Shown: positions 54,701-64,000 of the stretch, piece after piece | How the letters are laid out: every line of letters starts with the position of its first letter | How positions within the stretch are numbered: the first letter of the stretch is position 1 | Assembly (NCBI GenBank): GCA_036867785.1 | Contig: CP145426.1 | Location: 62,001-126,000, forward strand | Length of the DNA stretch: 64,000 bases | Reading direction: 5' to 3' | DNA from: Plasmodiophora brassicae | Taxonomy: Eukaryota > Endomyxa: Phytomyxea > Phytomyxea > Plasmodiophorida | The notes under the pieces: model-generated | Seen by the model: only the letters and a program-made list of their open reading frames with translations | Database searches by the model: none | Told to the model about the DNA's origin: nothing | Translations under genes and position numbers: made by a program

Positions 54701-55860
54701 GTGTCCACTGTCGGGAGCTGCAGTTGGGTATCCGCCTTGGTCCCGGGGTCGACGTCGTCGTCGTCGTCGCCAGCGCCGATGCTGCCGCCTGTGTGCCTGC
54801 CTCGGCTGGCGTCAGTCGGTGTCGCCGACCCCGGTTCAGTCGCGGCCCCGCCTCCTGTTCCTGGTGCCCGCGACATCGGCGCTGGGTCTGTGCTGCCGTG
54901 CTTGCCGGGTCGCGTCTGCTGACCACCATCATGTCGCTCCGTTACAGGCCCATCCACTGCCATCGTCAGCCCAAGAACGCTCATCATCATCAGGTCCTGC
55001 GCCAGAGGGCCCGTCCTCGTCAACCTCGCCTGCACCAGCGAGCCCGTCCACGCCGGCGCCCTCATCTGCATCGTTGCTAGCGGCGTCCTCTTCGCCGACG
55101 TCGCCATTGCCGCCGCCTGGCGCGCTGCCCGCTATCGTCGTTCGGGATGCCCAGGCTGGCTGTATTGTGGCGCCCGATCTCACTACGTGTCTCTGCAGAC
55201 CTGCAGCCTGTCGTCGGCAACCGCCCAAACCGAGTCGTCCGCGTCACTGGCGACTCTGTCGGCGGTGCCATCGCCGAGCCCGTCAGCGCCTGTGCTTCCC
55301 TCGTCTGCGTCGCTCATGACCACCACCACGCCGTTCGACAGCGTCTCCGCGTCCGCTGATCACTTCGTCGCCGTCACGTCCCGTGATCACCGTACGCCTG
55401 GGTTGGCCAGTACCGCCGGTGCGCGTTCGTGCTGACCGATTCCTTGCCGCGCCAGGGTAACGCGTTGACACTACACCGGTTGTTCGTGAGCGCGCCCAAG
55501 CATAATGGGCGGGGTGTCACGGTGCTGTTCGAATACGTCGCCAGGTACGCCACGGAGCACGACACCTCGTTCGCCACGCCTGCCCCGCCTGCGCGAGCTG
55601 ATCACGCAGGGGGGCAGGACGCAGGAAGAGCTGATCACGCCGACGTGCGCGGCCAACCTCGCCGAGTACATGCTCGTCATGTGCCGTCGATTAAGGCCGA
55701 CCCGACGGCCAATCGCGTGCTCGTGCGGTGCTGTCCCGCGACCTCTTCGGGGACGGAAAGTTCGCATCGCTCGAGCGCGGCGACGCAATGACCAAGATCA
55801 CGAACAGGATCCGGGCGGCCCTGACGGCACGTGCCCACCGCCGACCGCGTTCCGTCGCTG
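54701..55860 (+). CDS. Unresolved Ser/Pro-rich gene or gene relic
   Basis: Protein-like segments lie on the plus strand in successive frames: Ser/Pro runs (STSSSSSPAPMLPPVCL at 54748 on; SSSSGPAPEGPSSSTSPAPA near 54985; ATLSAVPSPSPSAPVLPSSA near 55247), then CAFVLTDSLPRQGNALTLHR and VLFEYVARYATEHDTSFATP (55420-55575), and GGRTQEELITPTCAANLAEY near 55610. Short introns could join some pieces, but the last ones are out of register with each other, and the equivalent parts in the minus-strand copy at 56080-56420 differ. The Ser-rich part resembles a surface mucin-like region. No family is recognised. The end overlaps the left arm of a long inverted repeat. Confidence 0.3.
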
Positions 55861-56403
55861 ATGGCATCTGTGATCAGCTAACGCACCGGACCGGAACCCA
55901 TCACCCTGGCAGGACCCTACCACAAGCCCGCACAGTCCCTAGATCGGCCTGGCACGCATAATACTGCCAGAGGCAGATCACAGATCGATCTAGGGCCTGT
56001 GCGGGCTTGTGGCCAGGGTGATGGGTTCCGGTGCGTTAGCTGATCACATGTGGCATCGGCGGCGGCACGCGGTCGACGTCTACGATTCCGCACGAGCCGT
56101 CAGGACCGCCCGGATCCTGTTTGTGATCTTGGTCATCGCGTCGCCGCGCTCGAGCGATGCGACGTTCTCGCCACGGAAGAAGTCGCGGGACAGCACCGCA
56201 CGAGCCCCATGCGGGTACGCGATGGCCGTCGGGTCGGCCTTAATCGACGGCACATGGACGAGCATGTATTCGGCGAGGTTGGCCGCGCACGTCGGCGTGA
56301 TCAGCTCTTCCTGCGTCCTGCCCCCCTGCATGGTCAGCACCCGCGGGCGTGGCGAACGAGATGGCGTGCTCCATGGCGTACCTGGCGACGCATTCGAACA
56401 GCA
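55523..56403. repeat. Long inverted repeat, arms about 420 bp, 39 bp spacer
   Basis: Left arm 55523-55946, right arm 55986-56403, matching closely along their length with small indels. Innermost pairing is CCCTAGATCG (55937-55946) with CGATCTAGGG (55986-55995); outermost is TGCTGTTCGAA (55523) with TTCGAACAGCA (ending 56403). The arms carry the same coding-like sequence, convergent. Transcription through it would give a long hairpin RNA. Confidence 0.85.
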
Positions 56404-56420
56404 ACCAGCTCGTTATACTT
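56080..56420 (-). pseudogene. Minus-strand copy of the terminal part of the Ser-rich locus
   Basis: Within the right arm an open frame 56340-56080 reads GGRTQEELITPTCAANLAEY, MLVHVPSIKADPTAIAYPHG, ARAVLSRDFFRGENVASLER, AMTKITNRIRAVLTARAES and stops. Upstream WLLFECVARYAMEHAISFAT is in another frame, as in the plus-strand copy. This copy keeps a longer continuous frame than the left arm and so better shows the ancestral protein end. No known domain. It is incomplete at its 5' side unless an exon near 56616-56840 (VHFRRLVPEWPGFWESTSAS) belongs to it. Confidence 0.4.
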
Positions 56421-57867
56421 GCCCGCGCTCACTCACATCTGGTATCGGCGGCCGTGGGCACGAGCAATATGCAGAGAGGACACGTCGTCGTCCCTCGCTC
56501 TGAATGCCGTCGTCGCGTGACCTTGGTACTTCCGTACCCGCATCGGCGACCTCGCATCCGTCCACATGGGCGGAATTCGGCTCGATCCTTTCGCCCGTGG
56601 CATTGCCGTTGATATCTACCGGCCCAAGGTAACCGCCGCAGGACCCGACGTGCCCTGAGCAAGCCTGTACCCTCTCTTGTAGACGAACGTCACGCGGGAG
56701 CACAGGTCGGTATTCGATCTGACCGCAGGCTTGACGTGGTGCTGGCGACGGCTCCAGTGCGCCGTCAACGGGTCGACCAGCGACGCGCTCGTGGACTCCC
56801 AGAAGCCGGGCCATTCGGGCACCAAGCGCCGGAAGTGCACGACAGACTACCAGAGTTCGCGCCGGACGATATATACGCCATCTCCTAGAAGCTGAAGCAC
56901 GCACGACAGCGAGCCGCCGCCTCCGCTTACCACCCGTACGTCGAATACAGTTGTGGACTTGCGGTGCGTTGACGCCACATCATGGCAACGTAGGAGGACG
57001 GAGGCTCAGGCCTGCGGCGACTTCCCGGTCGTCAGCCCGTTGCTGTTGTTGCCGGTCGCACATCACAAGGGGTGACCGAGAACGTCCAAGACCGTCCAGG
57101 CGAGCGCGCTACAGCGCCCAACCGAGCGACTGGTGGTCGGACGTCCGCATTTCGTCGAACGTCGATTCGCATGCCGATTGCGAACGTCTGACCGTTCCCG
57201 TGTCCACTTCGACCGACCGCCATGAGCGACACGACAGCACTACGGTACGAAAGGTACCGGCGCTGTTTACTGTTTCCGCTTGGCTTGCGGGCGTCGGCGG
57301 GTCGCCTTGTGACGGCGTCGTGTTGTGGACTGGTCGGATCAGGGTGCGGGACGTGACTGTGGCATGCATTCGTATCGTTACGGGGCACAACAGAAGTCGC
57401 TATGTGACAGGACGTCGCAGCGACGCGAGGAACGGGACGCGAAGCGAATCGAGCGTTACGTGACGAAGCGTAGTTGACGCGTGGTCCGTGCCCTGTCCGC
57501 GGCGGGTACAATACAGTCCGCGGGCCGTTGCCAAGTCGCACTTTTCGGGTGGTGCGCCCGTCGGTCAGTTCACGGTTTAATGATCACAGACGCTACGGAC
57601 ACCGTACGGACACCGTGAACAGGCGGCATGGAGCATAAAATGGAGCGTGCAGCCCCGCGATTTGGCATCCGGAGGACCGGGGCGCAAGCCGCAACTCCGC
57701 GCACTTCCGGATCGGAGCCCAATCTGCGCAAACTCCTCGCAATTCCATCAAACGAGACTGCGCCGGGGCGCAAGCCGCGGCCTGCGCCACAACCAAACAG
57801 ACCGTTTAACACGTGGGTGTACGGCTGACATTAGAACGACCAGGCAGTTTTAACGACGTTCGCGCTC
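56421..57867. other. 1.4 kb intergenic
   Basis: No confident gene. A minus-strand stretch 56840-56616 reads protein-like (FRRLVPEWPGFWEST, RVTFVYKRGYRLAQG) and could be an exon. Copy 2 of the dispersed hairpin repeat lies near 57758-57812. Confidence 0.35.
57758..57812. repeat. Dispersed hairpin repeat, copy 2
   Basis: GGGGCGCAAGCCGCGGCCTGCGCC hairpin followed by GACCGTTTAACA, matching copy 1 at 2840-2896. It lies 55-110 bases before the orphan Skp1-like exon. Confidence 0.5.
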
Positions 57868-58200
57868 ATGTCGATCGGCAGCCACACTCGATTCAACACC
57901 AGGTGGCTCTGTGTAGCCACTGTTGCTCTTCTTAGCGGTCTTGGTGGGGCAGCGCCGTCGCAAGTCACGTTGATTTCCAAGGATGGCGTCGGAATTCGCG
58001 CTGTCGCAAAAGCGATTGAATTGCATTCCAGGACGTTGAAGGACCTTCTGGCAGCACGCAATGATCAGTCCTCGGCCATCTACTTGGATACGATTGAGAG
58101 CCCTGTGTTGAAGGCGGTCGTGAAGTTCAGCAAGGAATACGGGATCGACGAGGTAAGCTATTACGTTCAGGTGATCATGCACCTTCGGAACGTACGCTGA
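57868..58200 (+). CDS. Orphan signal peptide-Skp1 POZ exon
   Basis: Encodes a signal peptide (WLCVATVALLSGLGGAAPS) and a clear Skp1 POZ half: VTLISKDGVGIRAVAKAIEL, HSRTLKDLLAARND, IYLDTIESPVLKAVVKFSKE, then YGIDE. As in the complete genes at 13871 and 36797, the POZ part ends at a phase-0 GT site (GTAAGC at 58153). A possible acceptor at about 58223 leads into GACCCGGCGATGGCCGAATG (DPAMAEWARKELRLV), which does not resemble the Skp1 C-half or ankyrins. If unspliced, the frame ends at 58200 (110 residues). The matching second exon may be lost, or be the ankyrin exon at 61905 beyond other genes. Confidence 0.6.
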   Translation: MSIGSHTRFNTRWLCVATVALLSGLGGAAPSQVTLISKDGVGIRAVAKAIELHSRTLKDLLAARNDQSSAIYLDTIESPVLKAVVKFSKEYGIDEVSYYVQVIMHLRNVR

Positions 58201-59034
58201 TCATGATAATTATACGGCTATAGGACCCGGCGATGGCCGAATGGGCGCGAAAGGAGCTTAGGTTGGTGGGCGAAGGTGGATATTACCACTGGGCCGAAAA
58301 TGGATTCAGCGCGGATACATCCGCGAGGCCTTGTATCGCCACTGTATTCCAAGGTTCGATACATTGGTGATATATCTGCCAAACATATTGCCAGTGTATC
58401 TGATTGCATTCATTGCCAATACAGCATATCGCAGAGTCCGGATGGTCTTTAACATGCTTTAGTAGCACATGTCCACATTGTTTATAGTCAGTAGCTGGTT
58501 GACACCAACGCGAGGGGAATAGCGTTTGCTCTCAAGAGAAGGCATACAAAAGGAACAGCTGAGGCGGCCTCGCTATCGTTGACGACGTCGTCGCCGACTC
58601 GCGCGCTGTCAGATGACTAGGCACTAGGCCGAGCAACGTTACAACGGACAGCATGCACGATGGGGAACATCGGGCTATCCTGCAGGCGATGCGTAGCAAC
58701 ACGGTCCTTGTCTAGAGTGACGTCGCAGGAATGGGGGGCGGCAATCGGACACGAGATCATGTCCCAACCATCTGCTCAATCATAGCAAATGGTGAATCAA
58801 GGAGTCAACCAGGTGGCGCCGTGCTTTACCGCTGCAGTGGAATAATTCAAGCGTTAGCGATTGTATCGCTAAACGCGGCGGCGCCAGCGGCATCTCGATG
58901 CGAAGTACTTCGTTGATTGCTCCTAAGTGCACGTCCCCGTCTGTATCAGCGAATGCCGCAACGTAATCGTTGTCGGTTGTCGAATGACGGCCATGTCGCG
59001 CCTGCCACATTACATGTCCTGGACGATGCATGCG
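58201..59034. other. Intergenic, AT-richer than average
   Basis: No gene seen. Contains repeated TGTATC/GATACA words at 58330-58440 that recur in 61620-61860, perhaps remnants of a shared non-coding repeat. Confidence 0.35.
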
Positions 59035-59507
59035 TTAGTAACTATAGGTGGGTGCAATATAAAGAGCAATCGTACCGAACTTCACACTTTGGAAGGTTGT
59101 GGCATTTGATGGAAGTAGACAGCAGCCGTAACTATCATGACAGAACTCGTCAAAGACGTCGATAGCGCCTGTCACTTCGTCATAGTTACCGACTCGCGCG
59201 ACCGTCGTTTCAGCGAACCTACTGCATGCCTCCAGGTAGTGCAGAGCCCATGGATGTTCCTTGAACGCTTGCCAGTCCTTGTGTGACAAGGCTGATGGAT
59301 CCAGCATCGAATGTCCAGTGATAAGATGAAGGGTTTCGCCTGATGTTCGGGGAATTCCAACGACATAATGTTCGCCGCCACATCCATGCCAGAATATCGC
59401 ATTTGCCCAAACACGAGAGGATTCCCATGATTGCAGGAGTATTCCGAACTACGGCCACACCTGAGGAGAGTAACGGCTATCAACAGACATATCGCCAAAG
59501 GGACCAA
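59035..59507 (-). CDS. Putative small secreted protein, frame interrupted
   Basis: From an ATG at 59507 the minus strand encodes a good signal peptide (MVPLAICLLIAVTLLRC) and NPLVFGQMRYSGMDVAANIM, SLEFPEH. After about 59340 the protein-like reading continues in another frame: ETLHLITGHSMLDPSALSHK, EHPWALHYLEACSRFAETTV, DEVTGAIDVFDEFCHDSYGC, ending at 59035. No intron with good sites explains the change, so the gene may be broken or the intron unusual. No known family. Several Cys suggest an extracellular fold. Confidence 0.4.
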
Positions 59508-60765
59508 TTAGATGCATGCGTTGATTACCTCAGCCTCACCGCAGCTGACGTTATCTGGTAATTTGCGGAAATGTTCCTTGGCTGCCCCCTTGTCGATCCA
59601 TCATTCTATAGGGAAAGTCCAGACAACGCCGCGAACTGGACCGAAGTACTTGACACTATATATCGGGAACGTGGACTTAAAGGAAGGCACCTACAGTGAC
59701 GCTCCCATAAGTTGTCTGCCTGAGAGCAGAGTCCAGTCGATCAACTTACTGATATTGTAAAACGAAACGGGCGGCAGCATCTCGAGCTTTGTCAGACAGC
59801 GGCGAAACTGCAACGCTATCTGAGGAGCACCTGCCGTCCTCGTCGGTGCTTTCCAGCGGGGTTCAGCCGTCGTCTTCATCATTACGAAGTAGGGCCGCGC
59901 TTCCAGAGTGTCGCTGTATACCGCCAACGGGGCGCCCTTGCGGGTTGTCGTCAAGTGACGGTGCTTCCCTGACATCACTGTCATAGGGTGGGGACAACCC
60001 TCCGCGGTTGAGATGCAGCGGCACCTGGTTACCATCCCCGGATGGTAACGAATCCCGGCGCGAGGGAACTCGTGGATCCCATGGTGAGCGCGACGAATTC
60101 GTTGGCGGCCACAGAAGACTGGAATCGGACGCGGTCGCGCGGTGGCGGACGTTGCGTTTGGGGGGTGACATCGATACGCGGTGCCTCGTAGTGCCACGTC
60201 GCATAGGCTCGACCTGCACCGGGAAGCACTGTACTGTCACGAGACTAAACCCATCGATCTCCGCCCCATCGGGGCGCGCAGACGCCGGCACGTGAGTCAC
60301 CCAGGCAACCACATCGTACCGTCACGGCCATGGGTTGCGCCGGAAAATGGTGTCTTTAAACATCGAAAACATTGCCATGTCGTGCGCGTGCTGCGGTATA
60401 TTGAGGTTCGCCCTAATATTGAGTGGATCACGGACTCCGACAACATCCGCGAGGGCGGAGGGGGCCGCGGAGGCGCGTTATTTGAAAGGACTACCGTACG
60501 ACGTCGATGGCGCCCGCATCTTCTCGCCGGCAGGCGGACGTTCGCGAAGTCGCGTTCGAGCCGCGCCAGACGGGGATCCGCCTTCGCCAATCGCGTCCCT
60601 GGAAGACGAAGACGAGCAGTCTCGTCGTGACGGCCTGGCTGCGTCTCCTCCGAATCAACTGCCTTTTCACCACCCGTGTCCGATCGGGAAGAAAGGTTGC
60701 ATCGACGACACACGATCGCACTATCATACGTCTGAATGGTCTTCCGTTAGCAGTGAGGGAAAAAC
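59508..60765. other. 1.26 kb intergenic with one copy of the promoter element
   Basis: No confident gene. 60424-60440 holds GGATCACGGACTCCGAC, the complement of the CGGAGTCCGT element. On the minus strand an ATG at 60378 lies 46-62 bases beyond it, at the distance seen for RPS8, GRWD1 and ABCF, opening MAMFSMFKDTIFRRNPWP before a stop; further minus-strand open sequence to 59863 (SRSPWDPRVPSRRDSLPSG) might be later exons of a gene I could not resolve. Confidence 0.35.
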
Positions 60766-61501
60766 ATGGGAATGGCGGCAGCGGCAGTGCAAAGACTGGA
60801 CCGTCTATTGATCCAGGCTCACCTGCAGTCATTTCTCGGCAAAGGTGTCCGCCAGAGAAACGACTCGGCGCGCGTTCAATTTCTCTTGTGCAAGGAAACG
60901 TTGAGGCAGTATGTAGAATCTATATCTCGTTTGCAACAAATTTGACATGTTCCGTTGTCAGGTTGGTCCTGGACCACAAGCTGGCAGATGTTGTGGCCTT
61001 GTCTACTAAAAAGGAGTTGCCAAGACGGGTACAGCAATGGCTTGTGGAGGAACACCAGATCGAGCAGGCCGTTGCTGAGACGTTTCCGTTCGAAGAAATC
61101 AAAATCTGTAAGTTCGGTTAAGCGTGCCATGTCGGCCCTGCTTCTTATTGGGATGCGTTACAGTCATCCAAAATGAGCTCAAGCTTCGACGGCTCGCCTC
61201 AGGCATCTCAACAAGCAACAAGAGCCCTGTCAAGAGGCAGAAAGCGTGCCTTGTCGATCATCCGAGCTTGATGATGGACGACCACGGCATCGCTGTCAAC
61301 GCGGACGTTGGAATCGTTGACCGCTGTGTCGGTCTGCTGCTGCAACAGGGCCTTCCGCAAGAATGGTTTTGCTTCCTGGAAGTGCTGCGAAGTGAAATAG
61401 CACTCCAGTGCCCGATGTTCGACAACGTAACGCTCTCCACCAAGGTCGACTTGCCGCGTCACGTCGGCAATTGGATCCGGCGGCATCTAGCACGGCAATG
61501 A
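60766..61501 (+). CDS. Novel 208-residue protein with a repeated domain
   Basis: Exons 60766-60908, 60962-61107, 61164-61501; introns 53 and 56 bp with good GT-AG sites; the joins give KETLRQLVLDHKLADVV and EIKIFIQNELKLRRLA in frame. The protein has two related halves: KETLRQLVLDHKLADVVALS + TKKELPRRVQQWLVEEHQ, and LEVLRSEIALQCPMFDNVTL + STKVDLPRHVGNWIRRHL. Common pattern: helix, then VxLSTKxxLPRxVxxWIxxHL. Between them is a basic linker (SPVKRQKACLVDHPS). No signal peptide or membrane span. I know of no family with this pattern, so no function is offered; a small helical binding module is likely. Exact conservation of frame across two introns argues for a real gene. Confidence 0.65.
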
Positions 61502-61904
61502 CGCTCCCGTCGAACGGCAAGGGACGATGGTATTGTCACAGAAAATTCTGAGCTGTGAAATGTGAATACAGTACGCGAATCCATTCGTTTCAGAAGTCTT
61601 GGAAAAATGGCATTCGTACTCACAATGTATCGTGGTCGGATACAGAACAAGTATTCCGCCCATACATTGTCGATACAGCTGTCAGCGATCGGATGTCCTG
61701 CGACGTATTACGCAGTGCATCCTGAGTACAGATCTACATGTCGGGGATGTATTGCGCCGCGCAGTCGGAATGCAGTTATATATGGCTTCAACCTACTGGA
61801 CTGCGCAGACAGGGTACATCGTTCTATATCGTCAATGTATCATATCTGGGTACATCGGCAATAGGCGGAGTTTTGTATTGCGAATGAATTTATTTTCGGT
61901 CCAG
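61502..61904. other. Intergenic, AT-richer, with repeated words
   Basis: No Skp1-like exon is found here, although one is expected before the ankyrin exon. TGTATCG, GATACA and ATACATTG words recur, as at 58330-58440. Confidence 0.4.
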
Positions 61905-62797
61905 TGTACGCTCTGCTGACGGCAGCCAGTCGTCTCCGCATGCCTACTCTCGGGAGAGCACTTCTGTCATTGAAGCCGAATTGGGCTGACATCAGCGCCA
62001 TGACCAACTCGTTTCCTCGTCGTTCTGAAGCCTTCCTGTTCATGGTGGAGAACTGTCCCATCGTCGCCGGGCTTCGTCGGTATATCGAAACCGACGAATT
62101 CACACCTCAGGAACGGATTCAACAACAGAAGCGTATCATCGACCGGATTCCACGTGCCGTCGCATACGGGGACCGGGACAGTGACGTCGGCATTGTGAAC
62201 ACCTGGACATGGAGTGACATGTACGACAACATTTTGCAATGGGCGTCGTCGCAAGGAAACGTGCGCCTTGTCGAACTTCTGGCGGACATTCCCGGGATCG
62301 ACGCCAACATCGCCAGTCAACTTCACCATCAAACAACGGCTTTGCACTGGGCGGCATTCTACGGACACTATGCTGTCGTCCAGGCACTGCTGACAATCCC
62401 CGGGATCAATGTCAACGCGATCTCCACCTCCAAGTCGCAGACACCTCTGCACCTGGCCGCGTTTTGGGGACATGCCAACGTTGTGGACGTGCTGCTGGGC
62501 GACAGCAACCGGATCGAGGTCAATGTCCAGGATTACAAAGGGAGGACTGCTCTGATGCTGGCCGCGTCCTATGGGCACCTTGGGGTGGTCCAATCGCTGC
62601 TGAGCAGCTGGATACCAATCCAGCCCAATGTGGTTGACATTCACCAGAAGACGGCGTTCGATTTGGCCAAAGGACGCTATCCGGAAATTGTGTCGCTGTT
62701 GGAAGACTTCGGCTGCTTGGAGGGCTCTGCAATATGCCGGGGTGGTGCGTCGAAGAAATTGCGCGCCGGCTTCAAGCACCTGTGGAAGAAGATCTGA
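61905..62797 (+). CDS. Skp1 C-half/ankyrin protein lacking its first exon
   Basis: Close paralogue of the gene at the left edge of the window. The frame opens at an acceptor-like TCGGTCCAG ending at 61904 and begins YALLTAASRLRMPTLGRALL, equal to the Skp1 C-half segment of the complete genes (RLLLSAVHRLGMGSMATDIM), then NWADISAM...FMVENCPIVAGL and the linker. Five ankyrin repeats follow: TTALHWAAFYGHYAVVQALL, QTPLHLAAFWGHANVVDVLL, RTALMLAASYGHLGVVQSLL and others, then a basic tail to the stop at 62797. No signal peptide or POZ exon lies in the 400 bases upstream. If translated alone the first ATG is 61940. Either 5'-truncated or spliced to a distant exon such as 57868-58152. Confidence 0.7.
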
Positions 62798-63194
62798 TCC
62801 TGGTCGGCACAGGAAACCCAGCGTCGAAATAAACATTCGTGCTGATGTATTCGTCAATGATATCGAGCCGATGGAACGATATATCCGCAACCGACAACAG
62901 CTTTGCCGCTCGGCGGTCCTGAGTGGTACCGGTAGCGGCGTCCTCGTCACTGGTCGTTACGTACGGCGTTGCCGTTGTTGCCGTTCTCGGCGCTGTTCTC
63001 GACCGGACTCGTGCCCCGTCTGCAGGACCGGACCGGCCACCGCGGTACTGAATCGGGTGTGCTCAGCGGCGTCGGTAGCGTTCGACGCGGCTGAACCTTC
63101 TCGTACGTAATCAGGAGTCACCACCGCGACCCGGGCGTCGTCGTCGTCGCTTGCAGCGCCCTCCGCGGACTGCGGGAACGGCTGACGTTCGGCG
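62798..63194. other. Intergenic
   Basis: No gene seen; promoter of the SET/MYND gene is expected here. Open frames are Arg/Cys-rich and unsupported. Confidence 0.45.
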
Positions 63195-64000
63195 ATGACG
63201 TTCTCGGTGCAGCAGGATGACGCGCACGGCCGCTATCTGGTGGCGTCCCAGACGATGGCGCCCGGGGATGTCGTCTGTGAGGCAGTGCCGCTGGCGCGTA
63301 CGCTGCAATGCGATGCGCTGACGGCGCGATGCATGGAGTGCTGGCGAGGCGCGCGCCTGCAACGGTGCTCGGTGTGCAAATGGGCGCGTTTCTGCAGCCG
63401 GTCCTGCCTGAAACGCGCATGGCCATACCATCGTCGCGAGTGCGCCGCGATTCAATCCGCGTGCGTGCAACATGGTGCTACGCCCAATTCGTTCCTCGTG
63501 CTTCTGTTCCGTGTGATCTCTCAAGGGAACGCTGCGCACCTCGACACGCTCTCTGACAACTGGGACCTGGTTCCCACGTCGCGCCGCTCAGAGTACGTCG
63601 TGCTCGCTGTGCTCCTACTGTCAATGCTTCGCGACTGCGCCATGGCCCATGATTTTACGATCGACGCACTATGCAGAGCTTTCGCGCGTCTTCACGTTAA
63701 CGTTTTCACTATCTGTACCGGGGAACTTGAGCCAGTCGGCCCGGCTGTCTACCCAGCTCCCTTGCACCTTATCAATCATTCTTGCAGTCCTAATTCCGTC
63801 GTTTCGTTCGACCTGCTAACTGGGAAGGCCACTTGCCGAGCCGTTGTCGACGTACAACCTGGGGATCCGATCACCATTTCATACATTGACGTTGTTGAGC
63901 ACAATGCGCGGCGCAGGAACATCTTGCTGGCCCAGTACTACTTTTTATGCGATTGCAAGACGTGTGTTTATGAAGATGCTGAACGGGAACGTGCCGTGGC
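63195..64000 (+). CDS. SET and MYND domain protein (SMYD-like), 3' end off the window
   Basis: Putative protein lysine methyltransferase. The frame is open without interruption from the ATG at 63195 to the window end (268 codons so far). Order: first SET part (AHGRYLVASQTMAPGDVVCE), MYND zinc finger (CMECWRGARLQRCSVCKWAR, FCSRSCLKRAWPYHRREC; Cys/His spacing intact), helical insert, second SET part with LHLINHSCSPNS (the NHSCxPN cofactor motif) and DPITISYIDVV, then post-SET CDCKTC. This split-SET layout with an internal MYND finger defines SMYD enzymes. The rest, usually a TPR-like C-terminal part, is beyond the window. No signal peptide. Histone or non-histone substrate cannot be told. Confidence 0.85.
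   Translation, partial: MTFSVQQDDAHGRYLVASQTMAPGDVVCEAVPLARTLQCDALTARCMECWRGARLQRCSVCKWARFCSRSCLKRAWPYHRRECAAIQSACVQHGATPNSFLVLLFRVISQGNAAHLDTLSDNWDLVPTSRRSEYVVLAVLLLSMLRDCAMAHDFTIDALCRAFARLHVNVFTICTGELEPVGPAVYPAPLHLINHSCSPNSVVSFDLLTGKATCRAVVDVQPGDPITISYIDVVEHNARRRNILLAQYYFLCDCKTCVYEDAERERAV

Noticed and set aside
58360-58380. GGTTCGATAC as a tRNA T-loop
   Set aside because: No matching T stem, anticodon arm or acceptor stem nearby.
1-64000. Retroelement, virus-derived or transposase genes
   Set aside because: No reverse transcriptase, integrase, capsid or transposase motif was recognised on either strand; repeats found are short or gene-derived.
1-64000. CRISPR array or bacterial operon layout
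   Set aside because: No spaced short repeats, and genes have spliceosomal introns and eukaryotic functions.

Overview
The window reads as nuclear DNA of a compact, GC-rich microbial eukaryote. Genes lie on both strands, a few hundred bases apart, and most are cut by very short GT-AG introns (mostly 48-71 bp where boundaries could be placed). The conserved gene set is eukaryotic: ANAPC7, NUF2, a Scc2/NIPBL cohesin loader, PIG-K/GPI8, RPS8, GRWD1, ABCF, ABCC, and one nuclear tRNA-Arg(CCG). A K+-type vacuolar H+-pyrophosphatase, an Scc2 that carries a PHD finger, and many secreted ankyrin proteins would suit a rhizarian plant parasite such as a plasmodiophorid. That assignment is an inference from gene content and composition, not shown by any single sequence.

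Layout. 1-5.2 kb: the end of an ankyrin gene and three copies of an unknown two-domain family (one decayed). 5.2-17 kb: ABCC transporter, ANAPC7, a mitochondrial helical-repeat protein, a complete signal peptide-Skp1-ankyrin gene, and NUF2. 17.3-29.6 kb: Scc2 with PHD finger, a gutted dienelactone hydrolase, tRNA-Arg between CA/GT repeats, then V-PPase and a secreted GH13 enzyme sharing a divergent promoter. 29.8-38 kb: a short Skp1-ankyrin gene, a WS/DGAT acyltransferase, ABCF, and a second complete Skp1-ankyrin gene. 38.2-47 kb: a decay zone with a broken ankyrin gene abutting a rearranged copy of GRWD1, a direct duplication of a membrane J-like gene plus a nucleotidyltransferase gene, and a decayed Skp1-like gene. 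47.5-54.5 kb: a zincin-like protein, intact GRWD1, an LRR protein, RPS8 and PIG-K. 54.6-64 kb: a Ser-rich locus ending in a long inverted repeat, an orphan signal-Skp1 exon, a small secreted ORF, a novel three-exon gene, an ankyrin gene lacking its first exon, and the start of a SET/MYND protein.

The most striking content is the family of signal peptide + Skp1-like (POZ and following helices) + ankyrin-repeat proteins: eight loci here, from complete to fragmentary. Skp1 joins cullin-1 ubiquitin ligases to F-box proteins; here the part that would hold the F-box appears replaced by ankyrin repeats, and the proteins start with a secretion signal. The inferred role is a secreted cullin adaptor able to redirect a ubiquitin ligase toward ankyrin-bound targets. 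A second novel signal is a CGGAGTCCGT element 32-63 bp upstream of the start codons of RPS8, GRWD1 and ABCF. No retroelement, virus-derived or CRISPR sequence was recognised.
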